64,000 nucleotides of DNA. Origin: Vagococcus sp. CY52-2 (lineage in GTDB: Bacteria; Bacillota; Bacilli; Lactobacillales; Vagococcaceae). Of the stretch, positions 43,101-51,737 are shown one piece after another. Position numbers and translations under genes: made by a program. The notes beneath the pieces are model-generated. The model was not told the DNA's origin, did not search any database, and saw nothing but the letters and a program-made list of their open reading frames with translations. The stretch's first letter is position 1. Each line of letters starts with the position of its first letter. The stretch is from contig NZ_CP093384.1 in assembly GCF_022655055.1 (NCBI RefSeq), forward strand, positions 1,488,001 through 1,552,000, written 5' to 3'.

Positions 43101-43722
43101 ATAAATCTTTCTCACTCAAATACTCAGCTAATTCTGTTAATAATTCTTTATCAGCAATATGATGAGTGATTAACATCTCTTGATACGTTTGATAAATTAA
43201 CTGTATATCGATTAATTTTGTGACATAATCTTCTTGACTGGTCTTTTCAGTTGTTGCAATATCTTCCACAACTTCTTGTAAATCAGATGGCGAAACATTT
43301 CCTTGTTGTAACTCATCAAATAAATCAAGCAATTGTTGGATAAAACCTGGTCTATCGACTTCACGCTTAAATAACACCAAGTTATCTTTACAACTTATTA
43401 AACTTTTTCTTATCAGCATAAACTTTCCAGAATCACTTAGTCTCGTTGCTTGATAACTTTTAGTTTGTTGCATGTAATACCAAGCCAATCTAGAAAAACT
43501 AAAGACTTGTAATCTCATACTTGCCATATACTTCTGTTTGCTAAATTTAGGTAACGTATGCATTTTTTTCAATACATTTATTTCCGTTTCAAATTTAACG
43601 TGATTAGGCACAAGATAAAACACCTCATGATGCATCGACTTTTCTAACCAGTCTATCGACATACCTAATAAATCTTCTAACACTTCTTTGTCTGCTGTAT
43701 TTAATATAAATTGAAGACTCAA
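40156..43722 (-). CDS. addB: ATP-dependent helicase/deoxyribonuclease subunit B (RexB/AddB)
   Basis: About 1188 residues from the chosen TTG at 43722. The C-terminal RecB-type nuclease has GKIDRLDK and VIDYKSS. Cysteines in FYQCQYKYFLRYG and CGFCPYKSVC are the four ligands of the AddB iron-sulfur cluster. The N-terminus (SLQFILNTADKEVLED) has no Walker A, unlike Bacillus AddB and like streptococcal/lactococcal RexB. The frame is open to 43773, but the TTG is preferred: GAGGTGG lies 5 bases upstream and the protein then starts MSLQFIL like its relatives. Partner of AddA. Confidence 0.92.
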   Translation of the reverse strand: MSLQFILNTADKEVLEDLLGMSIDWLEKSMHHEVFYLVPNHVKFETEINVLKKMHTLPKFSKQKYMASMRLQVFSFSRLAWYYMQQTKSYQATRLSDSGKFMLIRKSLISCKDNLVLFKREVDRPGFIQQLLDLFDELQQGNVSPSDLQEVVEDIATTEKTSQEDYVTKLIDIQLIYQTYQEMLITHHIADKELLTELAEYLSEKDLSHVQFIVSGFTNFTAVEKQLIEVLMKVSGEIKINLVLDEAPKETSLDSYQLFFNTSKMYQELYDVARDNQVKVLFDIKCHSKSQTSMSELAHGWQNLQELVPNKVEKSTVLNVLSLWTCTDTYQEVKAIGTKIRELVATEGYRYEEIALISRDIETYASEIMAVFDDMAIPYYINEEEDMANHPLVEWLRSLFKIDESFYQYRDVMRFLRTELCFPDTNLTDDLETWSEKMSVFRQATDYTENVVLAYGYSGSDWIKKEDWVYVAYQYNTDDDTLDNQQVIQEQSNDIRRLIATHLPKFFEKLKQSTTNKEAIVTFYQFLLEIGVDKQLQAMQQQEIERGHLTEAKNHEQTWRALMDLLDEYYDVLGDDTFEFEIFKDILLSGLEGVSYSKVPASIDEVVVTSLDRVRAKKYRVTFIFGATDQVLPKKIDNKTLLSNEERDVFSQLLRSDSFLNNSLTESMANEPFIFYLALLSATDKIILSAPKNRDQVKDVKLSPYIEQLSRYFAIPIIHHDAILTADEQVLNSISTDKLLLSDLVSTYREYDEKKESVPWLFLQLEKRVRKQLPVETNRLFMSLSHKNIPETLNNQSVDTLYGETIYASVSKIENFYQCQYKYFLRYGLGIQEREQFELSPAAAGEFYHDALDLFFKELIKQKIQLTEISDDEVKKLAQTVLQEILGDKRFTILSTTNRMKYVSYQLEKTIQRVCLSLKNQAKRSNMTPIQTEVLFGESLKQAGLNSLEIVLNNNKKVKVRGKIDRLDKLVIEDDVYLSVIDYKSSKHNFDFVDAYYGLAMQMITYLDVALSNAVELVGKTAKPAGALYMHIKNPVINVNEKFSLDTLDEQLLKEYQYDGLLVEDDVILEKLDKTIDPQVKSLVYPYEQLKSGKMKSSRFITSDELSHLVAHNRDNFKQAGEKIYEGSTELNPVYKEQKRLACGFCPYKSVCQFDVMLPENNYHRIESLKKETIMEKLQPESKEETNE

Positions 43723-43873
43723 ACATACCACCTCAATCCCTTTATTTATCTTCCTTATTTTAACATATCTCACACATCAAAACTCTCTCATGACTTTTTT
43801 AAATTTCATAAAATTTTCATTCACTTTTTTGCTATTTATGATATATTGCTAATATTGAAATGGAGGTTTTATT

Positions 43874-45205
43874 ATCGACGAGAAAAAACAATATGGTCTT
43901 GGCACAGCAATTGCCATGATTATTGGTATTTGTGTAGGATCTGGAATATTTTTCAAAGTTGGAAATATTTTAGCTTTTACTGGTGGAAACATATTTTTAG
44001 GTGTATTGGTATTTATTATTGGAGCTCTTTGTATTATTTTTGGAAGTTTATCACTCACAAATCTAGCACAGCGTACTACTAAAAATGGTGGAATGGTTGC
44101 CTATTTTGAAGAATTTTTTTCAGAGTCTACAGCAAGTGCCTTTGGTTGGTATCAGACATTTTTATATTTTCCTACCATTGGTGTCGTGGTATCATGGGCA
44201 GCTGGAACTTACACTACTATGCTACTAAATTTACCTCAAACGATGACTTATCAAATGGGAATTGGTTTTGGATATATGTTATTTTTTTATTGCTTGAATA
44301 TCTTATCAAGTCAATTTGCTGGGTGGTTTCAAATTATTTCCACAATTACTAAACTAATTCCTTTACTTGGTATTGGGCTTATCGCATTGTTTTGGTCAAA
44401 AGAAACACCTGTCGTTCCACCAACTGTTCCATTAGTTGAACCAACAAATGTTGGTCTTGGATGGTTAGCAGCACTTGCTCCTATGGCTTTTTCCTATGAT
44501 GGATGGCCTATTGCTTTATCCATCTCACATGAAGTCAAAGGTGGTAGTCAAACGATGAAAAAAGCCTTATGTTTTGGTCCGATTATCGTTCTAGTTGTCT
44601 ATCTATCCTATTTTCTAGGTCTCACACATATTCTAGGTCCCGAATATATCTTATCTATGGGTGAAGGGGCTGTTATGAAAATTGGTGACATGCTATTTGG
44701 CAATATTGGTCAAAAAATTATTTTATTATTCATCCTTGTAGCATTATTTGGGGTAATAAATGGGGTTACTTTGGGACATATCCGCATGCCATATGCTTTA
44801 GCAACAAAAAATATGTTACCAAATAGTCAAAAAATAGTAGATAATTATCATCAAAAAAAATTAGGTAGTCAGTCTGCTATTATTGCCTTATTGACTTCTT
44901 GCGGTTGGTTTATTATTCACTACATCACACAATACTTCCAGTTAATGGGATTGGGTGACATTGGTGAAATTGCGATTGTGTTTGGTTATTTGTGGTACAT
45001 CGCACTTTATTTTAAAGTCATTAAACTTTATTTAGACAAAGACATTAAAGAAACCTTTACGGGACTTATTTCACCTATTTTAGCAATCCTTGGGGGATTA
45101 ATTATTTTATTTGGTGGATTTTATAATAATCCAGTCTTTGAATTTTTATTTTGTTTATTTGGTTATATCATCTTTAGAAAAAATCAATCCAACAATATGA
45201 TATAA
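43874..45205 (+). CDS. APC-superfamily amino acid permease
   Basis: About 443 residues and twelve membrane segments. The first helix has GLGTAIAMIIGICVGSGIFF, the consensus substrate-binding entry of APC permeases. The substrate is not predictable. The family N-terminus (DEKKQYGLGTAIA) is encoded upstream of the first ATG at 43916, but no ATG, GTG or TTG exists between the in-frame TGA (43856-43858) and 43916. GGAGG lies 7 bases before ATC (43874) and 4 before ATT (43871), so an unusual start is suggested. Starting at 43916 would remove 14 residues including part of helix 1. It is a single gene with its own terminator, divergent from addB. Confidence 0.85.
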   Translation: MDEKKQYGLGTAIAMIIGICVGSGIFFKVGNILAFTGGNIFLGVLVFIIGALCIIFGSLSLTNLAQRTTKNGGMVAYFEEFFSESTASAFGWYQTFLYFPTIGVVVSWAAGTYTTMLLNLPQTMTYQMGIGFGYMLFFYCLNILSSQFAGWFQIISTITKLIPLLGIGLIALFWSKETPVVPPTVPLVEPTNVGLGWLAALAPMAFSYDGWPIALSISHEVKGGSQTMKKALCFGPIIVLVVYLSYFLGLTHILGPEYILSMGEGAVMKIGDMLFGNIGQKIILLFILVALFGVINGVTLGHIRMPYALATKNMLPNSQKIVDNYHQKKLGSQSAIIALLTSCGWFIIHYITQYFQLMGLGDIGEIAIVFGYLWYIALYFKVIKLYLDKDIKETFTGLISPILAILGGLIILFGGFYNNPVFEFLFCLFGYIIFRKNQSNNMI

Positions 45206-45207
45206 CA

Positions 45208-45243
45208 GTAAAAAAGAAACGATTTTTTTCGTTTCTTTTTTTA
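45208..45243 (+). terminator. terminator after the permease gene
   Basis: AAAAAGAAACG and CGTTTCTTTTT stem with a T loop and a T-run of eight, directly after the permease stop. Confidence 0.85.
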
Positions 45244-45274
45244 TACCCTCTTTTTATTTCTCAATCAAAATGTT

Positions 45275-45314
45275 ATGATATATCATATAAAAATAAAATA
45301 AAAATGATATATCA
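45275..45314 (+). promoter_or_regulatory. two operator copies before the GH92 gene
   Basis: TGATATATCA occurs at 45276-45285 and again at 45305-45314, just before the ribosome site of the GH92 gene. The same palindrome recurs before the GH125 gene, next to a GntR-type regulator. The 29-base centre spacing places them on nearly the same DNA face. Binding is inferred. Confidence 0.65.
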
Positions 45315-45327
45315 AAGGAGAGTTTAA

Positions 45328-47514
45328 ATGTTACTTTCAAACATCGATACACGTCACGGGACAGCTAATCAACATAGCTACTCTAATGGGAATACCTTAC
45401 CTTATACCGGTGTGCCATTTGCAATGAATTACTTCTGCCCGCAAACCGCACATCAAAATGGGAGTTGGTGGTTTCATCCAAGAGATCATACTTTCCAAGG
45501 CATTCGTTTAACCCATCAACCAAGTCCGTGGATGGGGGACTTTTCTCATTTATTACTTTTACCTGTATCAGGAGCTATAAATTCCACTGATTTATTTTTT
45601 AACCAAGGATCTTATCGACCTGAAGAAGCAACTTTTCAACCACATTATCTATCGATTTATTCTGAAAGGCATCGTATCTTAACAGAATTGACAGCGCATA
45701 CTTATGGTGCACATATAAGATTTACCTTTAACCGAAAAGATATGACGGCCGGAATGCTTTTTACCGCTCCTGGTATTAAATCACTCACCATTAAAAACAA
45801 TCATTTAACTGGCTATATTTCTAATATAGCTGGTTGTGAAGATAAAAAGTTAAAAATGTATATCGACCTTTCTTTTTCTACAAACATTGAGTCTTTAAAA
45901 TACCATGAACATAATCACATGATTGATTTAGGAACTCACTACAAAGGAGAAGAAGAAACACTTTATCTGTCATTTGACAAATTAGCTTCTGATGGAGTGC
46001 TTGATGTACAACTTGCGACATCATTTATTAGTCAAGAACAAGCGACACTCAATCTAGAACGCGAATTACCTCATACTTTTGAGGAACATAAAAATCTAGC
46101 TGCAGATAAATGGCTAAATTATCTCAATCGAATTGAAGTGAGCGACAAAAGTAAGGATAAAATTTCACTATTTTATCAAATGATGTACCGTTGTTTTTTA
46201 TTCCCACAAACGTGGTACGAATTAGACAAAGACAACCAACCAATTCACTATGACACGTTAAGTAAAACCATTAAATCAGGTTATTATTATACTAATAATG
46301 GTTTTTGGGATACTTGTCGTTCGCTTTTCCCTCTGTATTCACTTATCGCAACAGAAGAATATGAAAAAATGTTGGCAGGTTTCTATAACGCGTACAAAAA
46401 TAGTGGCTATTTACCCAAATGGCTCTCTCCTGATGAAAGAGGTTTAATGCCTGGCACATTGATTGATGCTGTCATCGCTGACGCTGCAGTAAAACATATT
46501 GCCACAGACAAGATGCCTGATTTCCTTGAAGCCATGTTAAAAAGTGCCACAACCGTTAGTGGAAAGGATAATTATGGTCGATCTGGTACACTTGACTATC
46601 TAACTTATGGCTATGTACCAAATCACTATCACGAAAGCGTCAACCACACTCAAGATTATGCTTATAGTGATTTTTGTATTTCACAAGTGGCTGAGTTGTT
46701 AGATGATAAAGACTTGGCAAAAAAATATGCTAAACAATCACTTAATTATCGAAACTTAATTGACTTTGACTATGGTATCTTACGTTCAAAAGATAAAGAT
46801 GGACAACCAAGAACACCTTTTAATCCTTACGCTTGGGGACGTGATTATGCTGAAGGAAGTGCTTATCAAAATAGTTTTGCTGCATATCATGACTTTGGTG
46901 GATTGATTCAATCACTTGGTGGAAAAGATCGATTTAAAGAAATCATCACGGATTTGTGCAATACTTACCCTATTTTTGATGTTGATGGCTACGGGTTTGA
47001 AATTCATGAAATGAGTGAGATGGCAGCCATTGATTTTGGACAAATTGCCATTTCTAACCAACCTAGTTTCCATCTGCCATTTTTATTTAACTATATTGCA
47101 GAACTACCAACTACCCAACACATTGTAAAAGAATTACTATCAAAAGCCTTTAAATTAGGATTTGATGGCTATCCAGGAGATGAAGATAACGGTAGCATGA
47201 GTGCTTGGTTTGTCTTGAACAGTTTAGGGTTTTATCCTGTGACTCCAGGTAGTGGTGAATATGTCATAGGTATTCCTATTGTTGATAAAGCGGTGATTCA
47301 TTTATCAAATGGCAATGACTTAACCATTCAGACAAACAATAATGTCCCACAATATCACTATTCAAAAAATATCTTGAGAAATAATCAGCCTTACAACCAC
47401 CTCTTCTTTACACATAATGATTTAATGACAGGTGGAAACATAGAGTTTGACTTATGCTTAGTTCCACCAGTTAAACACTACACAGAAACTGATTTACCTT
47501 TCTCATTAACATAA
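45328..47514 (+). CDS. GH92 family alpha-mannosidase
   Basis: A 728-residue glycoside hydrolase family 92 enzyme, typically a calcium-dependent exo-alpha-1,2-mannosidase. NGFWDTCRS and the later YPGDEDNGSMSAWFVLNSLG region (catalytic acids and Ca site) are the recognisable motifs. No signal peptide is present, so it acts in the cytoplasm on imported mannosides, as in the streptococcal enzymes. It has AAAGGAG upstream and two copies of the locus operator in its promoter. It is convergent with the GH84 gene. Confidence 0.92.
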   Translation: MLLSNIDTRHGTANQHSYSNGNTLPYTGVPFAMNYFCPQTAHQNGSWWFHPRDHTFQGIRLTHQPSPWMGDFSHLLLLPVSGAINSTDLFFNQGSYRPEEATFQPHYLSIYSERHRILTELTAHTYGAHIRFTFNRKDMTAGMLFTAPGIKSLTIKNNHLTGYISNIAGCEDKKLKMYIDLSFSTNIESLKYHEHNHMIDLGTHYKGEEETLYLSFDKLASDGVLDVQLATSFISQEQATLNLERELPHTFEEHKNLAADKWLNYLNRIEVSDKSKDKISLFYQMMYRCFLFPQTWYELDKDNQPIHYDTLSKTIKSGYYYTNNGFWDTCRSLFPLYSLIATEEYEKMLAGFYNAYKNSGYLPKWLSPDERGLMPGTLIDAVIADAAVKHIATDKMPDFLEAMLKSATTVSGKDNYGRSGTLDYLTYGYVPNHYHESVNHTQDYAYSDFCISQVAELLDDKDLAKKYAKQSLNYRNLIDFDYGILRSKDKDGQPRTPFNPYAWGRDYAEGSAYQNSFAAYHDFGGLIQSLGGKDRFKEIITDLCNTYPIFDVDGYGFEIHEMSEMAAIDFGQIAISNQPSFHLPFLFNYIAELPTTQHIVKELLSKAFKLGFDGYPGDEDNGSMSAWFVLNSLGFYPVTPGSGEYVIGIPIVDKAVIHLSNGNDLTIQTNNNVPQYHYSKNILRNNQPYNHLFFTHNDLMTGGNIEFDLCLVPPVKHYTETDLPFSLT

Positions 47515-47552
47515 AAAATCTAGCGGAACTATTCTCCGCTAGATTTTTTTAG
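47513..47552. terminator. bidirectional terminator between GH92 and GH84 genes
   Basis: AAATCTAGCGGA and TCCGCTAGATTT form a 12-bp stem flanked by A- and T-runs between two converging stops. Confidence 0.88.
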
Positions 47553-49190
47553 ATAGGTTTCATAATAAATAATAGGTATCTGACTTCCCACACGATGTTT
47601 TTTAGTCATTAACTCCTGATACAGAGTATGTGCTTTTTTATTATTTTTTGATATCATTGCTTGCCATAACTGGTCTTCTAACATCACTCTTTCAAACCAA
47701 GGCTTAATCTCTATCAAAAAGTTAGGATTGTTCATTTTTTTCAGTGTTTCAACCGCTTGACTTAATTCTTTCAAAATATCTGTCAAGGCATCAATATCTT
47801 GTTGCTTTACTAACTGCTGCCACTCTACTGGTATGCTTGGTTCAAGATGTCTGTTGGTAAAATGTTTTGATAAAATATCTAATGCTCGACCATTCTCTTT
47901 TGTTTGACCATACTCCTGTAATACTTGATGCCACATCGCTAAATCATTTGCTCGATCTGTTTGCCACATATATTTTGCACTATGTCCAACTGTTATTTTA
48001 GATAGTTCCCACTGGGCCATTGGATTGAGTACAATTCCTAATACATTATACTGATTATCTGATAACTGTTTACTTCGATTGCTATACTGACTTAAAAAAA
48101 TTAATTCATTATCTTGTTCAAAATCATTAACTGGTACATTATCCCAAATAATCATCTGACGTTGATAAATATCAGACATTTTTTTTATATCTTCAGTCGT
48201 AATATGTCGAGATAGTGTTGTCGGTCCTGTCCAAAATAGTGGAATATCTTGATGTAACAATCTTGTCAATTCTTCTAAATAAGGGGAATCATAGTGATTA
48301 TCATATTCTGTTGGACACGCAGCAAATTTAACATAAGGGATCTCTTCTACTAAATAATCATAAACAACGTTCATCAAATACGCATGCGCTTGAGCACTTG
48401 TTTTAAATTTTTTCTTCACATCATCACTTAATTCATAAGCAATATCATCCATTAATAACCCAAAATGTGTCACACCTAATTGCACCATTTGTTTCAATTT
48501 ATGTTTTAACACGGATAAATCTGTGTTATCTAAATAATTCAAGTCATTTCCTGGGCTTATCATATACCAAAAGTCAATGCGATTAGCTGTTGATAGATTT
48601 AATAACTCTCTAAACTCATCTAGTTTCTCTTTGGAATATAACTCTCGCCAAAGTTTTCGTTGATACTCATCATCTTTTGGGGCATACATATAAGTGTTCA
48701 TTCTCTTTGAAGATAAAAAAGTAAGACAATCTTTTCTCATCTCATGTGACCACGGAATACCATAAAACCCTTCGATTACTCCCCTCACTTCAAATGACGG
48801 AGTATGTGTCACTTTTACTATCGGTAGAAATAATTGACTTTTATTTTTAACAATCAATCTTTGTAATAATTCGATAGCAAAACGGCAACCGTTCATCGTG
48901 CGACTGTCAATCAAAATTGTCTTATCTTCCGTGATAGATAACATAAAGCCATCATTTGATAAGTTTCTGTTAAATCGATGCTTTACTTGAAATTCTCCGT
49001 GTTCTTTCTCCCATAAAATAAATGGATGAGCTAAATTGAACTGGTCAAAACAATTGTCTAAACTTTCAAATCGAAAAAACGTTCCTGAAAAAGTCATTGA
49101 TATATTTTTATCTTCTACTACATGATATTGTTTTGTAAACACCACATCATCATATTCAGCTAATACTTTCAACGTTTGGTCTATCATCAT
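47529..49190 (-). CDS. GH84 family beta-N-acetylglucosaminidase (O-GlcNAcase-like)
   Basis: A 553-residue protein. Residues 1-125 look like the usual N-terminal alpha/beta domain, and the catalytic barrel begins RGVIEGFYGIPW (136-147). The catalytic Asp pair is Asp248-Asp249 in LLMDDIAYEL, which places it in GH84 (substrate-assisted removal of GlcNAc). A helical region follows. No signal peptide or anchor is seen, in contrast to clostridial NagJ/hyaluronidase types. It lies 26 bases after the GntR-type regulator on the same strand and is part of the mannoside/N-glycan locus, where it could remove GlcNAc. The substrate is inferred. Confidence 0.88.
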   Translation of the reverse strand: MMIDQTLKVLAEYDDVVFTKQYHVVEDKNISMTFSGTFFRFESLDNCFDQFNLAHPFILWEKEHGEFQVKHRFNRNLSNDGFMLSITEDKTILIDSRTMNGCRFAIELLQRLIVKNKSQLFLPIVKVTHTPSFEVRGVIEGFYGIPWSHEMRKDCLTFLSSKRMNTYMYAPKDDEYQRKLWRELYSKEKLDEFRELLNLSTANRIDFWYMISPGNDLNYLDNTDLSVLKHKLKQMVQLGVTHFGLLMDDIAYELSDDVKKKFKTSAQAHAYLMNVVYDYLVEEIPYVKFAACPTEYDNHYDSPYLEELTRLLHQDIPLFWTGPTTLSRHITTEDIKKMSDIYQRQMIIWDNVPVNDFEQDNELIFLSQYSNRSKQLSDNQYNVLGIVLNPMAQWELSKITVGHSAKYMWQTDRANDLAMWHQVLQEYGQTKENGRALDILSKHFTNRHLEPSIPVEWQQLVKQQDIDALTDILKELSQAVETLKKMNNPNFLIEIKPWFERVMLEDQLWQAMISKNNKKAHTLYQELMTKKHRVGSQIPIIYYETYLKKSSGE

Positions 49191-49216
49191 ATGGTCATCT
49201 CTTTTCTACTATTCTT

Positions 49217-50272
49217 TTATGTACTTTGTCTTGGAATAATGGAAACAGGAATCACATTAACTAATGAGTCAACTGGCTCTCCGTTTAACTGTTTTAATAA
49301 CAGCTCTCCAGCGACTTCCCCCATACGATAGAAATCTTGTGCAATAGTTGTCAAAGGTGGATCAACTAATTGTGTGGCTTGAATATTATCAAACCCAATA
49401 ATACCAATTTCATCTCCAATATCCATGCCTTGTTGTTTTAAATACGTCATTAATCTAATAGCAACAATATCATTTTCACAGACTAAACCAACAGATTCTT
49501 TTTTGTTATAACAAATAACGTCATAGACTGACTTAAAGAACTGGTCCATAGTTTGTAAAGGGGTTTTCACAATATGTTGAGGTATTAAAGAGGCCTCATA
49601 AACTGCTGATAAATAGCCCATGTAACGATCACGAACAGATGAACTTTCTGTTAGACCCGTCCCACTAACAAAAATAACCTCATCATAGCCTTTACTGATT
49701 AACTCTTTTGTTGCAAGAGAGCCACCAGATTCATTATCTGCCACAACGCAAGGGTAATGAATTTTTTCGATTTGTTTATCTAATAAAACAACTGGTAGCT
49801 GTTGCATCTGACATTGGTATAAAAAATCAATGCTTTCTTGCATATTAATTGGGTAATAAACCACTCCCGCATAGTCACTTGATAAATACAGAGCATCCTC
49901 AGTCTGTAACCAATCATGAGATTGCATGTGTAAACGATAATCTGATGCGTTAAGTGAGGCAAGTATTCCTTCTGCATAATTTCCTAACCCCTCGTTTTGA
50001 GCAAACGGCATAACAAACAGTAAGGTATTATTTTTTTCTTGCTGTGCTACTTCTTGACGTTTTTTGACAAAACTTCCTTTTCCTCGTACTCGATAAATTA
50101 GTCCTTCTGTTTCAAGTTCCATTAGTGCTCGCTTAGACGTAATCCGACTAACATCATATTTTTCAGATAATTCTAATTCTGTTGGTACTTGCGTTTCTTC
50201 TTGGTACACGCCAGTTAGTATATCTTTTTTTAATTCTTGATATATTTTTTTATATAATGGCTGCTTTGGCAT
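49217..50272 (-). CDS. GntR-family regulator with LacI-type sugar-binding domain
   Basis: A 351-residue repressor of the AraR type. Residues 1-70 are a GntR winged helix (LYKKIYQELKKDIL, then VSRITSKRALMELETEGLIYR), and residues about 85-350 form a periplasmic-binding-protein-like effector domain (IGIIGFDNIQATQLVDPPLTT near the end). It should sense a sugar from glycan breakdown. It is divergent from the GH125-GH38 operon and heads the transcript that continues into GH84. The palindrome TGATATATCA in the shared 146-base region and before GH92 is its probable site. Confidence 0.9.
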   Translation of the reverse strand: MPKQPLYKKIYQELKKDILTGVYQEETQVPTELELSEKYDVSRITSKRALMELETEGLIYRVRGKGSFVKKRQEVAQQEKNNTLLFVMPFAQNEGLGNYAEGILASLNASDYRLHMQSHDWLQTEDALYLSSDYAGVVYYPINMQESIDFLYQCQMQQLPVVLLDKQIEKIHYPCVVADNESGGSLATKELISKGYDEVIFVSGTGLTESSSVRDRYMGYLSAVYEASLIPQHIVKTPLQTMDQFFKSVYDVICYNKKESVGLVCENDIVAIRLMTYLKQQGMDIGDEIGIIGFDNIQATQLVDPPLTTIAQDFYRMGEVAGELLLKQLNGEPVDSLVNVIPVSIIPRQST

Positions 50273-50362
50273 CTCTTCCCCACTCCTGACTCCTTATTTT
50301 CATTGTACATCATACCATATATATCAAAATAAAAAATATGATGAAGCACTAGACACTTATAA

Positions 50363-50404
50363 TGATATATCATATAATAAGAATTGTAAATAAAAGATAT
50401 ATCA
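50363..50404. promoter_or_regulatory. operator copies in the divergent GntR/GH125 region
   Basis: TGATATATCA at 50363-50372 and AGATATATCA (one change) at 50395-50404, the second next to the GH125 ribosome site. A further partial match (TGATATATATGG on the minus strand, about 50315-50326) lies nearer the regulator. The layout suggests repression of both directions. Confidence 0.65.
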
Positions 50405-50418
50405 TTAGGAGGGCTATT

Positions 50419-51720
50419 ATGGCTTATACTGAAATACCACAATCTATTCAACACTTTATGGAACAAATGACACAAAAATGCCACGAAGCAAATCAACCTA
50501 GATGGGCAGAAAACTTCAATGCTGGATTTGCTAACACATTGTTAACGACTGTTCGTCGCTATGATGATGGAACTACGTTTCTTTTAACAGGTGATATTCC
50601 TGCTATGTGGTTAAGAGACTCAACAGCTCAATTTCGTCCCTACCTAGTCATTGCTAAAGAAGATGACGACATTCGTTCGCTTATTACTGGTCTAGTTAAA
50701 CGACAATTTAAATACATTAACATGGATCCTTATGCCAATGCTTTTAATGAAACCCCTAACAATAAAGGACATCAAACCGATCATACTGAGATGACTCCTT
50801 GGATTTGGGAGAGAAAATATGAAATTGATTCATTATGTTATCCTGTCCAATTAGCTTATCTTTTATATAAACAAACAGGCGAAACCTCTCAGTTTAATGA
50901 AGAATTCCATGAAGGCGTAAAAAAAATACTATCCGTATGGGAAACAGAACAACATCATGACCAATCTCCTTATTGTTTTGAAAGAGACACAACACGATTG
51001 GAGGATACGTTAACTCATGACGGAAAAGGCACACCTGTTGACTATACTGGGATGACATGGTCTGGTTTTAGACCAAGCGATGATGCGTGTCAATATGGTT
51101 ATCTTGTCCCATCAAATATGTTTGCTGTGGTGGTTTTAGGCTATATTGTTGAACTCTATTCAACTTTATTTACAGACAATGCTGTACTAGAACAAGCAAA
51201 TAAACTAAAAAAAGAAATCGATGATGGGATTAAAGAGCATGCTATTGTAGAAAATAATGATGGCGAGAATATCTTTGCTTATGAAGTAGACGGAAAAGGA
51301 CATTATTCTATTATGGATGATTCCAATGTGCCGAGTTTAATGGCCGCTCCTTACCTTGGCTATCTAGATAAAAACGATCCACTCTATCTTTCAACTAGAA
51401 AAACGTTACTAAGTAAAGAAAATCCTTATTTTTATGAGGGTGAATTTGCTAAAGGGATTGGCAGTTCGCACACACCAGAAAACTATGTTTGGCCGATTGC
51501 TTTAGCTATAGAAGGTCTAACAACAGATGATAAACAAGAAAAAGAACGGATTTTAAATTTACTCGTTGATTGCGATGGTGGCACACACTTGATGCACGAA
51601 GGATTTGACGTTAATAATCCAAATCACTTTACCCGAGAATGGTTTTCTTGGGCGAATATGATGTTTTGCGAACTCGTTATGGATTACTTTGATATCACCA
51701 TTGAGGCACATTACAACTAA
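50419..51720 (+). CDS. GH125 family exo-alpha-1,6-mannosidase
   Basis: From the ATG at 50419 it has 433 residues. AMWLRDSTAQFRPY, GHQTDHTEMTPWIWERKYE and SSHTPENYVWPIAL are hallmark segments of GH125, an inverting exo-alpha-1,6-mannosidase family. The frame is open 57 bases further upstream, but that part overlaps the operator and the better ribosome site (AGGAGGG) is before 50419. The enzyme lacks a signal peptide. It is followed 17 bases later by the GH38 gene. In streptococci GH92, GH125 and GH38 enzymes together dismantle high-mannose N-glycans. Confidence 0.93.
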   Translation: MAYTEIPQSIQHFMEQMTQKCHEANQPRWAENFNAGFANTLLTTVRRYDDGTTFLLTGDIPAMWLRDSTAQFRPYLVIAKEDDDIRSLITGLVKRQFKYINMDPYANAFNETPNNKGHQTDHTEMTPWIWERKYEIDSLCYPVQLAYLLYKQTGETSQFNEEFHEGVKKILSVWETEQHHDQSPYCFERDTTRLEDTLTHDGKGTPVDYTGMTWSGFRPSDDACQYGYLVPSNMFAVVVLGYIVELYSTLFTDNAVLEQANKLKKEIDDGIKEHAIVENNDGENIFAYEVDGKGHYSIMDDSNVPSLMAAPYLGYLDKNDPLYLSTRKTLLSKENPYFYEGEFAKGIGSSHTPENYVWPIALAIEGLTTDDKQEKERILNLLVDCDGGTHLMHEGFDVNNPNHFTREWFSWANMMFCELVMDYFDITIEAHYN

Positions 51721-51737
51721 ACAAGGGAGATTCTGAC

